Counted from the first letter of the stretch, positions 1 to 12,128 are shown. The stretch is 64,000 nucleotides of DNA from Benincasa hispida (GCF_009727055.1 NC_052357.1:82733378-82797377); one strand, 5' to 3'. Notes: generated by a model not told the origin, from the letters alone. Translations and numbers: made by a program.

Positions 1-26
1 GGGGGAGGGGGGGGGGGGGGGAAGGG
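1..26. repeat. poly-G run at the window edge
   Basis: The first 26 bases are almost pure G with two short A interruptions. The run falls where a gypsy LTR (next entry) should continue into a segment like that near 50030. It may be a real simple repeat, but a G run at this point also fits a sequencing or assembly-edge artefact. Confidence 0.7.
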
Positions 27-2060
27 ATATAAGAAAACATTTGGAAGAGTGTTGAGCTACTAAACCTAGTGAGTGGTGCTTTTAAAATAATAAAACACTT
101 TGCAAAACATATTTTTGGGAAGTCAATCACATAATCACAATTTCAGATGCTCTATGCATGATCATATGTTAATTTCATACAATCATTATCCTCCAGTTCC
201 ATGCTATACTTGGCATGTTCATATCATGTACATACTGATTAATCATAACATCTTTTATGGAAACTTCCTATAACCCACTTTCTCGCCAACGTACACATCG
301 ACAATTTTTTTCCTGCTAGTCATGCTAGGTAACTTGACTATTATTTCCCAATCGAGTCATCACCGACATATATTTCCCGCGACCGAGGCTGACTATATTT
401 TTTCGCCAAGTACCTTTTTTAAGCATGCTAACATTATGTAGTTCCGGGTTATAATCTCAGTTTTCCATAGAAATTTCACAAACATATCATGAACACAACA
501 AATATAACATTCATAAGCATGCATTTTGCACTTACATATTGCATTTATCCACATATCAATGCACAAAACTCAATAACCACTCACCACAAGCAAGTTTTTC
601 CACTAAAAATCACCTTGAGAAAACCTTCCTGAGAATTCCTCCATATCAATGGAAATTCCTCAATTGATACCTTTTTATATCAATAAATAATGTCAAAATA
701 GCCAAATACCATTATTATAGTGAAAATACGGCTTACCCTACTCCAATTTAGCAAATATCCTAAAATGGCCTCTTTAGAGTTATCTGGACTGTTGGTAGGC
801 AGTTGGGCATTTTGGCAGTAGGCAGGGTGGTCACGCTGTGCCCGCAAGGTGGCTGAGCGTTGGCAGCGCGTTGCACGGTGGCCTGTTGCACTGGGTTGTG
901 ATACGTCACACGGTGGGCTGCACGCGGGCTAGCGCGCGGAATGCGTCGAGCGAGGCACGTGACAGGCGATGCAGCGCTACAAGGCATGCACACAAGGTGT
1001 GGATACGTTGATTGTGTGCGTTCCGGGCTGGCTCAACGCTTCACCAACAGTAACCTTTTTTCTTTTGAACTTCTACTTAACTTGGCAAGCCTAATAACTC
1101 GAACGTTAATACTCTAAATTGCTTTAAACACAATATTTTGGAGATGGTATGAATAAATCCCTTTTTCCCAACCCCTCTATTATAGCCATTCCCAAACTCA
1201 CCCCCTTTGACAACTCAACTCCCAATTTGTCTCCACTTTGGAACTGCCAACACTTAGCCTACCCAGCCTAGCCTTGAGTTGTTCTCACCTCAACTTGCCA
1301 GCCCAAAATTTCCTTTTTTGCATGGAAATCTCTTCACCCACCTCCTGCGTTAGAGTGATAAGACCCTCCATTGCATGCAATTCTCTTTGTTCCACCTCCT
1401 GCTAGAACTTTGTAAATGTTCCTCCTTTTGCCACCTAAATCACTTAAGTACTTAAACATTATTCCTCTATTATTAAAGATTTTTAAGAACTTATGATGTA
1501 TAAAACTAATTGGCATCTCTCCTTGGAGTTCCTTTCCATCAATTAGCTTACTCTTTGTCCTTAATGACATTCAACTTACCTCCATTGAAATTCCACTAGC
1601 CATCGCATGAGTCGACCATCACCCAACACATAGGGTGGGCGCTCACCTTCGACACACTGGCTTGCGTAGGTATGCTTTCTTGTCCTACTAAGCATGGACG
1701 CATGGCGCTGATTATCGACGAATGGGTGTGCTGCCTAGACGTTTGCGCGCTTGGCCGCATAGGCATGACCTGTGCGCCTAGCTCACTCGACGCATGCCTC
1801 CAACGCATGCCCTGCTTGTGTCCGCATGCCCTTGCGTTTGTTGTATGCAAGCCCTAAGCCATTTTTCAAGTCTTCTTACTTCCATCCTCCAAGCATTCTT
1901 GCGTTCAACATATTTAAGCCTTCCATATGCATTTGGTCTTTTGGTCACCTTTTTGGATAATTTAGTATTAATGTTTTCCACTCTTTGCTCCAATATCCTT
2001 ACTTAGGATTTTTCTTCTCTATTTAACCTCCCACTTTAGATTTAGTGTTAAGGTATTACA
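1..2060 (-). mobile_element. gypsy-type LTR, minus strand, cut by the window start
   Basis: Read on the minus strand, the block begins at 2060 with TGTAATACCTTAACAC, the usual style of start for Ty3/gypsy (Tekay/Del-like) LTRs. Bases about 30-75, read in reverse, resemble 49985-50035 in the plus gypsy LTR further right (CACTCA, then TAGCTCA, then TTTTCTT), so this looks like the same LTR class lacking only its last few hundred bases. A GC-rich part (760-1040 and 1596-1850) has short open frames, but nothing in them resembles a protein family. The right edge abuts or interrupts an Athila primer site. No partner LTR is visible, so solo LTR and full element cannot be told apart. The lineage is an inference. 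Confidence 0.5.
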
Positions 2061-2069
2061 ACGGCGCCA
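2059..2069 (-). other. partial tRNA-Asp primer-binding site of an Athila-type element
   Basis: CAACGGCGCCA is the reverse complement of the first 11 bases of the Athila primer site, which pairs with the tRNA-Asp 3' end. The plus-strand Athila at 44403 has the full site with a 6-base gap to its LTR. Here a 6-base gap (2070-2075) also separates the site from the LTR. The first two bases are shared with the end of the neighbouring gypsy LTR, so the site is cut in the middle. Confidence 0.45.
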
Positions 2070-2075
2070 TAAACT

Positions 2076-3955
2076 TGACACGCAAATTTTAAGTCTTTAT
2101 CATCATACAAGCTTAAACTTGGCAGATGTACAATGTATTCTAATCTTATGCCATACAACGCATGGATGAATGATGACTTTATTTTCTTTATGCGATACTA
2201 CTTCTAGATATGCATTATAAATGAGAATCTTGTAGTATACTATGCGTTGTCACAAGTTTCCTTGCATTGGAACCAAGTATAATTCCACCGCAAGTTTCTC
2301 GGTGTGATCCAAGGTCGAACACAGGGATTGTTTTAGGTTATTGCGTTACATTTGTGATATATGCGACCAAGGGTTTTTCAATTTATAAAAAGGTTGTTTG
2401 TACAAGTATTTAAAAATGCAATAAAGTAAATTGCGATGAAAGTGAAGTGCGATAAAATAAACCTAAGCTATGATGATACAAGATACAGGTTACATGATAC
2501 AAGATACCGAGGATGAGACTGACTGTGAAGATTATACAAAGATCGTGTTATGTGGTGGCAAGGCTTATGTGTGAAGCAAGAAGAGAAAAGGTAATTAATA
2601 TAAACAGCGCAAGTTTCTTAATTGCGTTAAAGATATAAGTATGGTTCCGCTTTTCCCTTGGCGTACACCTCTCGGTGATCGACCGTATTCTCATATCTCT
2701 GTGGTGAAATAGGGACAAACATAATGAATGCAAGGTTTCTTCCATCTCTGGAAGTACTTCTTGCTTTAGTTAACGCATTGTCCTACCTTCTCTCGACAGA
2801 TCAGAATGGCATCTTCACTTTTGCTCTCACAGGTGAAGATGTCGTTTAGCATGCTTTAGCTAAACATTTTTATTTCTTTAGCACAGGTAAGTCATAGGTG
2901 AAGATGCCGTCTAGCATTAATTCATATTAATCACCAAGTTATTAAGAAAAGATCATGGAGAAAATGGTTTATGGAGAATGAAAATAGACAGAGAAGTGGA
3001 AATGGAAATAATCAAGACATTTAATAATACTATTTAGCGTCTGATACATGTTTATGAATGAAAAGATTAAGAAGATGAAATACAATTGATGGCTGAGAGT
3101 TAGAAACAAATAAAAATAAGCGCCAACGTCTTGGTACAGATCTAGAATGGAGAATCTCTTGCCGGCGTTGATGGAATGAATGGAAGGATGAGCTTCCCTC
3201 TCAGGCTTGTTCAACCGATAGAAGGGATCTAAGTACAGAGCTTCTCGGTGGGGATTTGGCAGAATTGCACTGAGACTCACCTCTTGACCTTGTCTCTTCT
3301 CTTCCCGGATTTCCTCTGATCAATACTCAGATCAACTCTCTCTCAATAGCTTTGTATCAATTATACCCTGTATCAAGTATATCTTTTCAGTGAATTCTTT
3401 GAAGGTATTTATAGGCTGAAGGCTTTGACTCTTTGACTTGTGGTTCCTACTTTATTTTTATGGAAAGTACGAAAATGGTGGAATAAATATTCCTTCTGTT
3501 ATGCAATCAGTCCATCGAATATGCACAACAGTTAGTTGTACACGTGTCACAATCCACCACGTTTGCGCTGCTCATTTGCATCTTCGATCGTGTGCTCGCA
3601 TGCAGTGTTGTTTTTATTACCGCATGCGGTTGAAGTTCAGCTCTAGATCGATTGTCACATGTGCCATCATTGCGTTGATCGTCTCTTCAGTATTGATTTG
3701 ACGGGCGCAATGCGACGGAGATGCGTTGTCAGTTTCTCTCTGAGCCTTGATCACAAGCGGTTACTTGGTTTCCTGCAAAATAGACTTGAAATATCCTTTT
3801 CTACCATCTTAATTATCTTAGTGGGTGTATTTGCGATAATTTATAAATATTATATTCCTTAGCTAATTTTCATACAATCAACGCATATTTTCTCTCTTTT
3901 GGCCGCAATATCTGAATAAGACAACATAAATAACTTGTATTTCTACAAGTGATCA
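2076..3955 (-). mobile_element. Athila-type (Ty3/gypsy) LTR, minus strand
   Basis: This block matches the minus LTR at 59098-60786 along its length. Shared parts include the segment around 2280-2330 (AAGTATAATTCCACCGCAAG, then GGTCGAACACAGGGATTG), the TATA box and the terminal TACAAGTGATCA. The boundaries TG...CA were placed by comparison with the other copies. Several open frames here (2548-2745, 2969-3280, 3438-3701) overlap LTR sequence and have no domain. The LTR sits inside copia C: the copia integrase frame stops at 3956. No matching 5-bp duplication is visible on the left, so the junction is not a clean insertion. Confidence 0.75.
3406..3413 (-). promoter_or_regulatory. TATA box of the Athila-type LTR
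   Basis: TATTTATA on the plus strand is TATAAATA on the LTR's own strand. The same box occupies the same place in the other Athila-type LTRs (43247, 51606 and 60226). It is the likely U3 core promoter by position. No activity can be inferred. Confidence 0.5.
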
Positions 3956-4600
3956 CATACCTAGATTAATCATCAATAAAACTGATAAAATACTCATAGC
4001 CACCTCGGGCTCGCACATTCATAAGACCATAAAGGTATGAATATACTAACTCAAAAGGCTCTTGGGCTCGATAACCTTTTCCAGTAAAAGGACATTTAGT
4101 CATCTTACTCTCAAGGCAAGATTCGAACACCAGTAAAGAATTTTCTTCTAACTCAATTAGAAGGCTATTCTTCACCAATCTCTCAATCCTATTAAGATTT
4201 ATGTGCCCTAATCGAAGGTGCCAAAGTTGGGCATTTTCTTTTGGAGAAATTCGTTGACGTTTAGATTGAGTTATGGCAGATTTAAACATCTCTATGTTAT
4301 GGAGGGAACTTAAGGCTAATGGTCTTAGAACATACAAGTTATTTTCCAGTTTAGCTATACAATATTCAACACCATCTTTATGAATAAACACTTTATCCAC
4401 ATTAAATGGAAGAGTGTATTTACAATGTAACAGACACTTTACAGAAATAACGTTCCTTTTTAAATCAGGAACAACATAAACATCTTTTAATACAAGAAAC
4501 CTATTTTGTAAAGTTAACTGGATGCCTCCCACTACCACAGCCAAGACGATGTGCCCAGTACCTACTCGCATCGTCATTTCATCAGCCTCCATCTGTCGCT
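3956..4600 (-). pseudogene. copia C pol fragment: GAG-pre-integrase zinc domain and integrase start
   Basis: A minus-strand frame of about 208 codons (4592 to 3966) holds the end of the protease-linker region, then the GAG-pre-integrase zinc domain. The pattern LWHLRLGH, then C-x5-C within CLESKMTKCPF, gives the H..H..C..C ligands. It runs into the integrase core at YEYFISFIDD, where the first catalytic Asp lies. The next codon is a stop, and a few bases later the frame is cut at 3956 by the Athila-type LTR. Integrase would join element DNA to the chromosome, but here everything after the first catalytic residue (rest of integrase, RT, RNase H) is absent. The matching region of element D at 53990-54300 is very similar, placing both in one copia family. 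Confidence 0.9.
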
Positions 4601-4759
4601 AGGATATAATCCCCTAAAAAGAAGAATAAACATGATTAGTGGCACCCAAATCAATTATCCAGACAGAATCATCATTCTCCACTAAACAGGTTTCCAGCAC
4701 AAGTAAATCATATTTACCTTTGTCTACCTTGGCCTTAGCCTTGGCTACCTTTCTTTCCT
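4601..4759 (-). pseudogene. copia C protease remnant
   Basis: On the minus strand the segment reads ...LVLETCLVENDDSVWIIDLGATNH, the retroviral-type aspartic protease active-site region. Copia proteases normally have D-S/T-G-A; element D at 53599 has DSGATNH. Here the Ser codon has become Leu (DLGATNH), which would be expected to weaken or abolish cleavage of the polyprotein. A stop codon follows shortly downstream. It joins the gag zinc knuckle upstream to the GAG-pre-integrase segment downstream, in the usual gag-protease-integrase order of Ty1/copia. Confidence 0.8.
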
Positions 4760-5613
4760 TCAACCAGTGAGGACAATTCCTCTTCCAGTGTTTATCTTGG
4801 TTTCAGTGGAAACATTTTCCTGTTTCAACCGGTGGCGGACGCCTCCTTGGGGCGACAGGTGGCAGGTTAGCAGGTGCTTTCCCTTTCCCCTTACCACCCT
4901 TCTTCTTCTTCCCCTTTGCAGAGTTAGAAGTAGAAGGTGCAGACTTGCCCCTGAGGTCGAACCACGATGGAAAGTTTTGGAATACGAGGCAACATTTGCC
5001 TCACCCCTTTTCCTCTCTTTACTTTTCAGTAAAGATTGGTATGTCTGAAATTCGTTGAGGAGAGTTGTAAGGGTGTATTCCACTTTGTTAAGGATTGCAT
5101 TGCTAACAAAGTGAAGGAAGCTCTCCGGCAATGAATGTAGGATTATGCTAACCCGACTACCCTCATCGATTCTAAACCATTCATCTCCACCATATTGAAG
5201 TGGACCATCATGTTAAGCACGTGTTCACGAACAGAGGTGCCTTCCTCCATTTTGAAGTTGAAGATGTGTTTCAGAGCCTCGTGCTTGAGCTGTCCAGACG
5301 GATTTCCGAACATCCCCCACAGGGACTCCATGATCTCACGCGCTGAGACCATGGGTTCATGCTTCTTGGCCAACACGTCACTTAGACTAGCCAAGATATT
5401 GGCTCGGGCCTTTTCATTTCCCCGTATCCATCGCTCGTACGCCTCTCGAACATTTCGAGTGGCGTTTGGAGCTAGAATAGAAGGACAGACTTCCGTAAGG
5501 GCAAACATTAGATCCTCGATGATGAGTATCATCGTGATCATATGTTTCCAACTTGAATAGTTGTCGGCAGTAAGTTTTTCGATGCTTAACAAAGCTATTG
5601 TGGCTATAGCCAT
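4760..5613 (-). pseudogene. copia C gag (capsid and zinc knuckle), frameshifted
   Basis: The minus-strand start is at 5613 (MAIATIALLSIEKLTADNYS), a start typical of plant copia Gag. An open frame of 156 codons contains the UBN2/Retrotran_gag_2-like segment with ESLWGMFGNPSGQLKHEALK and VREHVLNMMVHFN. It ends at 5143. After a frameshift the region continues to 4760 with Lys/Arg-rich sequence and the nucleocapsid knuckle, in which the second Cys codon is TGA (CFH-stop-N, then HWKRNC). Gag would form the virus-like particle and bind element RNA. This copy has at least one frameshift and one nonsense change. Elements A and B carry related gag copies at 23681-24522 and 28864-31466. Confidence 0.9.
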
Positions 5614-7915
5614 TTTAAAAACCGTTGCTGAAAAATGAACAAACTTTTATAAGACTTTGCTAAACCACATTTTAACCAATTAGTTTTAGTAAAACAGTTT
5701 CCAAGTACCCTAAGTGATAAAGAATTTTATTTTTCAATGATACCCCAGGGAGGCAGGACAAACGTCACCGATGGGGTGATCAGATGCCCTTTCACTAAAA
5801 TGAGACACTCTTAACCATTAGGTAGAACCAACTATTGGAATTGAACCTAACAACCACTATTTATTTGGTCCAGAACTATTAACCCTTAACAATTCCACGT
5901 TGGTGTGACCCCTCATTTTCGGCGTCAGAGTCCCGCCCTAATGAGCCCACCGTAGGGAAGAAGTAGATTAGAACAAGAGACTAGGTAACCTTATCCTCTT
6001 ATAGGAGATTAAATAAAGAAATGCGCAAAACTGTCATCCTATAGGGGGACCTTCCAGGGTGCCTCGAGGCGAAGCGCATAAACTTTATTCGATCCAACAA
6101 GAGAGACCGTGAGATATGTTGTCGCACTTCCCGCTCCCACTTACTATGAACATTCTCTCCATCAACCTTGATATTGACCTACCCAAACACCATCCTTTAG
6201 GGGGACACTCCCAAGGTGCCATGAGGTCGAGGGTAGATCTCACGGTGTGGACTATAAAGGGAGAAACGCAAGAGATTTAAATGAAGCATCATATGCCCTA
6301 AGTACCTCCCACTGAATGTTCTAACTAGGGGTTTATTAACTTAGACAATTCGGTTACTGATTTTAGTCTAAGTCATTTATTAAGTCCGCTCAAAAACAAT
6401 TTTTGTCTTTGAAATAAAACAAGTTCAAGTAGTCACATTAAACTCTTTAATGGACTGTCCTTAACTTACATGCATGCATCAAATCTATCTAATTCACCTT
6501 TTTAGTTAGGTTCTTAGGTAGGGGTGTTACATTTCTGTCATCTTAAATACCCCAGACTAGACAGAACCCACCTTAGACAAAAGATCCCTTATAGATAGAT
6601 TTGCTACACTTTAATCTTTTATTAGTCAATTTAATCCTATTAAACTAATTAAAAGATTAAAGCCTAAGGTTGCTAATCATAATAAAGTCGTGATCTTAGG
6701 TCTATCTCATCCAAGTCTTTAACATTTTACAACCATAAATTAAGCCTAAGTGAGCATGCATGTCTTTCTTATTGATTTTAGTTCTAATTTCTTTTTAACC
6801 TTTAAAAAGAAACAACTAAAACATACATTGCTACACAACAAGGTATTTATAACGCTTATAAATTTAACCTATGTGCCATGCTTCATGCAATGTCCGATCA
6901 TTACTATACATAACTTTTATATACAAGTAACAACCAAGCAAACATGCTTTCCATACACCCTTATACTATAACAATTATAATATAAAGATGATGCATGTCA
7001 ATGCTTTATGCATGCATAAATATAACTCTTATATTATATGATGCATGAGCATGCTCTTACGTAATTTAAATCATGCTTCTCTAAATCATAACACTTATAA
7101 TAAAGAGATGATGCATGACCAATGCATAATCTAAGGTGAGATTTTTCTATATGTGCATACCATATGACATATAAAATCATCCATACATCTCACGTATAAA
7201 ACCACAGATTAATGGACTGGGATGAACCACCTAAAAAACTGGAATGAAAAATTCTATCTATTACACTTTTCCATCGAGCAAATTGGGTCTTGAACCACTG
7301 GGCGAAGCACCCATCGTTTAGTAAATGCCTTCAGGTAAACGATCGTGTACCGCATAGTAGACGATAGCGCAAATGCTAAACGATCACTTAGATGAGAACG
7401 AGGTTGTGAAGCCTGATTGTCTAGACAATCGCTTAACACGCGAAAGGTAAACAATTTACTATGCGATTTACTTCGTGATCGTATAGTTAGTAACTAAGCG
7501 ATGAAGCTTGCTGAGTTATACAATCATCTAGTGCGTGTGCGTTAAATGACTCTCGAGCATCCGATACTCGACGGCCGTCTACCTTATCGTTAACATGACT
7601 CGACCAATTCTTGGTCGTCTTCATCTCGAAAAATAGCAACCCTTGCTGCGAAGCTTCTTCACAAACGACTCAAAACTCAAACTAACTTTGAATACAGACT
7701 CGATAGCAATTAATAATGCCCAAAAATGTAGGGGCCTTTACAATTAACTAGAAATGTAAAAGAATTTAACAAACCGAGGCTTCATCCCAGAAACTCCATT
7801 AATTCACACATCCACAAACGACTTAACACTTAAAACAGAGATTAGATATGCTTTTAGCCACCGATAATGTAAATGAAATTCTTTGCATCAATGAATTTGG
7901 AATATCAAAAACCTG
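5614..7915 (-). other. copia C untranslated leader
   Basis: This 2.3-kb stretch lies between gag start and primer site and has no supported gene. It contains the family's leader block near 5750-6260 (CACGGTGTGGACTATAAAGG and a GGTGCC/GGTGACAC-type box), AT-rich filler with ATGCATG runs at 6960-7120, and a CGATCG..TAG array at 7300-7560. Similar blocks occur in elements A, B and D, so the leader is long and partly conserved in the family. Confidence 0.7.
7300..7560. repeat. CGATCG..TAG degenerate array in the copia C leader
   Basis: Short degenerate units such as AACGATCGTGTA, CGATAGCGCAAATG and AACGATCACTTAG recur every 15-40 bases. The same vocabulary appears at 8160-8580, 34795-35420, 47700-48310 and 58300-58560. 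The spacing is irregular, so this is not a classical satellite. Confidence 0.55.
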
Positions 7916-7929
7916 GCTTTGATACCAAT
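7916..7929 (-). other. primer-binding site of copia C (tRNA-iMet type)
   Basis: GCTTTGATACCAAT on the plus strand is ATTGGTATCAAAGC on the element strand, the usual Ty1/copia primer site pairing with initiator Met tRNA (TGGTATCAGAGC consensus, one difference). It lies directly against the 5' LTR beginning at 7930 and fixes the element's orientation. Confidence 0.85.
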
Positions 7930-9988
7930 TGAAGGAATTCTTATACAAGAGTACCTATAAGCAGAAGCAAATCTTTCCAATTCATCATGACAGAATTTCC
8001 ATATATACATTCATACATACAGATATGCATTACACAACTAAATTACTGGCATGCTTTCAGATAAAAAACAAGAGAACGAGAAACTTACCAATTAAAGACA
8101 CTCATCACAGCAAATCTCGCTCTCTCCACGAACGACTGCTCTCGCTCTCGCTGGAACAACAGGCTATCGTTTAGTAACACCCTGGTCGTCTACCACGAAC
8201 GGCTTCACACGAACAGCAGGAAGCGAGGACATCACCATCACTTGAAACCTTTAGTATTCTCGAAGTGAGAATCGAAAGTGCGGGCTCTTTTCGGATTTGG
8301 TAAAAATGAGGAGGAAAGATATTGTGTACAAAGATCAAGCAAGTGGAAGAAGGCAACGACTATCGTATAGTCAAGGAGCTTGATCGTTAGGCGAGGTACA
8401 CGATCGAGTAGGAAAAGCTAGGCGATCATCTATATGATTATTTAGTAAAGCTCGGGCGTTAAGCGATCGTTTAGGTAAATGTAGGCGATCATTTAGAGAA
8501 GCGCACGCACGGGTGAGCGATCGTTTAGCAAATGTGAGCTATCGTATATGTTCTAAATTACTAAGCGATAGAATGCAAACACCTTATGAGCAATTTTAGC
8601 GTGTTTTTTCCAAAATTAAACCAATTTCCATTTTATTCTTCAGTTATAAAAACCGAATTGAACTTCCCACTATCATATGGTTACGGAGAAAAAGTCGGGC
8701 AATTATCCCATAACTGTCCAATTAATAAAATAATAAATATAATCATATTATATTCATAATCTATAGTTTGATATCATATATCAACCATAGTATTTTCTCC
8801 TCCACTAGATATAAATTATATTTATATCCAATTTCCTCCAAATTAATGTATCTCATACATTTAGTCAATCATATCATATAATTAACCATTCAATTATATC
8901 ATATATAATCGAACTCCCTCTTGTCAATTTGAACATTTCAAACTGACCCAAAAACTTATTCTCAACATGTATCCAAGTTACCAAGGTGACCTTATGGACC
9001 TATGGCTTAAAGTTCCAACGCTATGTGAATAACTAACTAAACTCTTTAGCCACGAGATCCACCATCCGTTATCTGTCAGGCATTCCACTAAAGACTGACA
9101 ACTGAACTCTTCTTACCACAGATATATTTCTGTGTCCATCGGATATAACCAATCATCAGTACGATAACCCTTCACAGATGCTCGTAAGTACAGTTGGCCC
9201 AATTTACTATTTTTCCCTTGTAGTTACATCTTACTCCTTAAGTACCACTGATCCCTCTAATGAACAATACAACATAGTCCTACTATGTGTGAACACCTCT
9301 CGAGCCATGAGAAGATGTGCGGTGCCACATCATTCAAGCCCTGGGATTAGCCCTTAAAGAAGCAATCTTTCTATTTACTCTTGCTTTGGGAAGGAGTGAA
9401 TTCCATCTTGTGCAGCTGAGTTCCCAACTCCCAAATCAGACGAATCCCCAAAGTGGTAGGTTTGAGTCAGCGACCTGGCCACTCGCACCCATGCAAATCA
9501 AAGTACCGCCCTCAATGGCAGGAGTTCCCAATTCACTCAGGATTGAGGTCATATTACCTATGGCCATCCTAGTGAAGTGAAGTCTCTGTCGTGAACGACA
9601 TTATATAACGAGATATTAACACTTCGTGGTCAGTTCTTATACAAACTCTTTGTATAGGACGCCCCCCGCTCGCATGTCCCCACATGAATGATCAGGATCA
9701 GACCATCTATAACAAGTCATAACACTTATAACTATTCTACAAAGCGAGCCGCATCCGTAATGTTACCAGGATAAGGTTTCCCACCTATATTCATATACTA
9801 CAAACCATTTTGGTTATCACTTAAGACATGATCCACTTGTATGTCACCACATACATGCTTAATTTATATAAAACATCCAATGTGCAAAGTCAAGAAGTGA
9901 AGTAAATATCATATATATACATCACAAGCGTTCGTACAAACTGTTTACAAACTACAGGATACGAGACTTTAGGACATCATCCCCAACA
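7930..9988 (-). mobile_element. copia C 5' LTR (2.06 kb)
   Basis: Bounded by TG at 7930 (next to the primer site) and CA at 9988, so on its own strand it runs TGTTGGGGATGATGTCC to AATTCCTTCA. It aligns over most of its length with the second LTR of element D (56795-58843). Examples are CATTCATGTGGGGAC, GAACTCCTGCC..GAGGGCGG, the segment around 9060-9200, and the CGATCG..TAG segment at 8160-8580. The 3' LTR of C is missing because an Athila LTR and the integrase break lie to the left. The small open frames here are chance frames. Confidence 0.85.
8160..8580. repeat. CGATCG..TAG array in the copia C LTR
   Basis: Units such as GCGATCGTTTAG, GGCGATCATTTAG and ACGATCGAGTAGG recur about ten times. 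The second LTR of D has the same kind of array at the matching place (58300-58560), so it is a fixed part of this LTR family near its 3' end on the element strand. Confidence 0.6.
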
Positions 9989-10896
9989 CTCCCCTCACTA
10001 TAGATATATTATGTCCACTCGATATAACCATGATTAGTAAGTTAACCCTTCATAAGTAGTTCGTAATAACGGTTGGGTCAAAAGTTGTTTTACCCCCAAG
10101 ATTACATCTTGCTTCTTAAGTTCCATTGATCCTTTAATGAACAATTGGTTTGTGATCCAATCACTAAATCGAGTCCCTCTTGGGTCATTGAGAGGGTGGG
10201 GCCGCTTGTTCAAGACCCAGAGTCAACATTTAAGAGAATAACCTCTTTACTATCCTTAAAAGTAGGTAGGAGTGAATTTCGTTTTGCACCCAATGTCCTC
10301 AGCTATCTACCCGGTCTTGCCCTTGATATGGGAGGCTTATTGAGTCAGTGCTATTGAGCCAACCCTCATGCACGCAAATCTAATGATAATCCTGAATAAA
10401 CAGGAGTTCATACTTAACTCAAGATTAAGGTCAAGTTACCTAGGTCATCGCTTTAAAATAGTCAGTCTTAAACAGTAAACAACGTTATAAATTAAGAGTG
10501 ACTTAATTCTTGGTTCGATCTATGCAAACTCATTGCATAGGACGCCCTCACTCCTCATATCAATACATGTTCTAATGAGGATCATTTCGTTTGTAGCACT
10601 TTACAACAAATTGTAACAACTATAGAGTGGGTCGCTTTCAATAGTGTTACCAAAATAAGGTACCTAGCCTTATTCGTATACTATAGACTATTTTGACTTT
10701 TTACTAAACTTGGTCCACTCTTATGTCTCCACATAAAGTTCATGTATTCAAATAATAGCCATGGAACTTTAGTTTATTGGATTTAGTCTTTATAAGTGCA
10801 ACTCACATACTCAACAACAGTTTTATTAAATAAACGTCAATAACATCCTTATGTTTAACATTACAAACTGCGAGTTTTAGGACATACAACCCAACA
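9989..10896 (-). mobile_element. copia LTR fragment F1 (minus)
   Basis: The fragment begins directly after copia C and ends with the family terminus ACGA/GCGAGTTTTAGGACAT..CCCAACA at 10896, the LTR start read on the minus strand. It contains the conserved blocks TTAACCCTTCATAA, CCACTGATCC-like, GAGAGGGTGGGGCC and TAAGGTACC..CTTATTC found in the LTRs of A and B. The left part of this LTR is missing, probably because C inserted at or near 9988. Confidence 0.75.
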
Positions 10897-11539
10897 GTTC
10901 AAGACCTGGAATCAGTACTTAAGGGAACAACCTATCTACTAACCCTAAAACGGGTAGGAATGAGTTCCATTTTGCAGAATAATGCCCCCAGTTATCTATT
11001 CAGTCTTATTCCCAAAATGAAAGGCTTGTTGAGCAGTGTTGTTGAACTACTCTCACCTATGCAGATCAAAGGATAATCTCAAATAAACAAGAACTCATAT
11101 TTAGCTCATGATTAAGATCAAGTTACCCTTGGTCATCAAATTGAAATAGTTAGTTTTAAGAATAAACGATCGTTATAAAGAAAAATGACTATTTCATGGT
11201 TCGATCTTATACAAAACTCTTTTGTATAGGATGCCTCCACTCGCATGTCTCCACATAAATGATTTTAGGATCACATCATTTGTATCAGTATACAAAGTAA
11301 GCCGCATCCATAGTGTCCCCAAGACGAGGTACCCAATCTCATCCATATATTTATAGACCTTTTTGGCTATATACTATTTGTTCATGTCTCTACATAAAGT
11401 CAAAGTATCCATACTATAGCCATGGATTCGTTTATTAGAATTTATAACATAATGAAATTTCAATTTCAATACCACTTTTATTGATAAATAGAATATGTTT
11501 CCATGATTATGAACTACGAGTTTTAGGACATTCCCAACA
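10897..11539 (-). mobile_element. copia LTR fragment F2 (minus)
   Basis: A second partial copy of the same LTR class. It starts in mid-LTR at GTTCAAGACCTGGAATCAG and ends at the terminus TTTTAGGACATTCCCAACA (11539). It repeats the order of blocks seen in F1, so F1 and F2 are tandem truncated LTRs rather than one element. Confidence 0.75.
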
Positions 11540-12128
11540 CAATGCTCCTTTAATGAACATCCTATTTGTGGTCCAATCATTAAACAGAAACCCTTCTCGA
11601 GCTAGTGAGAGGGTAGGGCCCTTTGTTTAAGTCCCATAGACATCACTTAAGAGAACACTCACCTATTTACCCTAAAGTCAAGAAAGAGTGAATTCCATTG
11701 CGTGAAATTATGTTCTCAGCTCCTTACTCGGTCTTGTCCCCAAAATTGTAGGCTTATTGAGTCGGCAAACTGGCCACTCTCAACCATACAAATTAAAAGA
11801 AAATTCCTCATGAATAGGAGTCCATAACTCACCCAGGATTAAGACTAAGTTGCCTAGGTCATCCTAGTGAAATAGAAACCTGACTAGTCAACGAAGTTAC
11901 ATCTAGTGGTTACTTTTTAGTGGTCCGATCTTATGCAAACTCATTGCATAGAAGACTCCTACTCGCATGTCCCCTACATGATGCATTGGATAATTGCATT
12001 TGTATCAAGTACAAAATGGGTCATATCCATAGTGTCATCATAATAATATATCCAGTCTTATCCATATACTATAGACCCTTTAGGTTGTAACTTGAACACT
12101 GATCCCCATATGTCTCTATATACAGTTC
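11540..12128 (-). mobile_element. copia LTR fragment F3, left part
   Basis: This starts in mid-LTR (TCCTTTAATGAAC..GATCCAATCA-type block) and is broken at 12128 by the plus-strand solo LTR. The fragment resumes at 13977 with AAGACTCATAC..TAGTTTATTG, matching the order in A's LTR (AAGTATTCATG..TAGTTTATTG near 21780). Confidence 0.75.

Noticed and set aside
1596..1850. Overlapping GC-rich frames on both strands
   Set aside because: Both strands are open because of GC content and the region is inside a gypsy LTR; no family resemblance.
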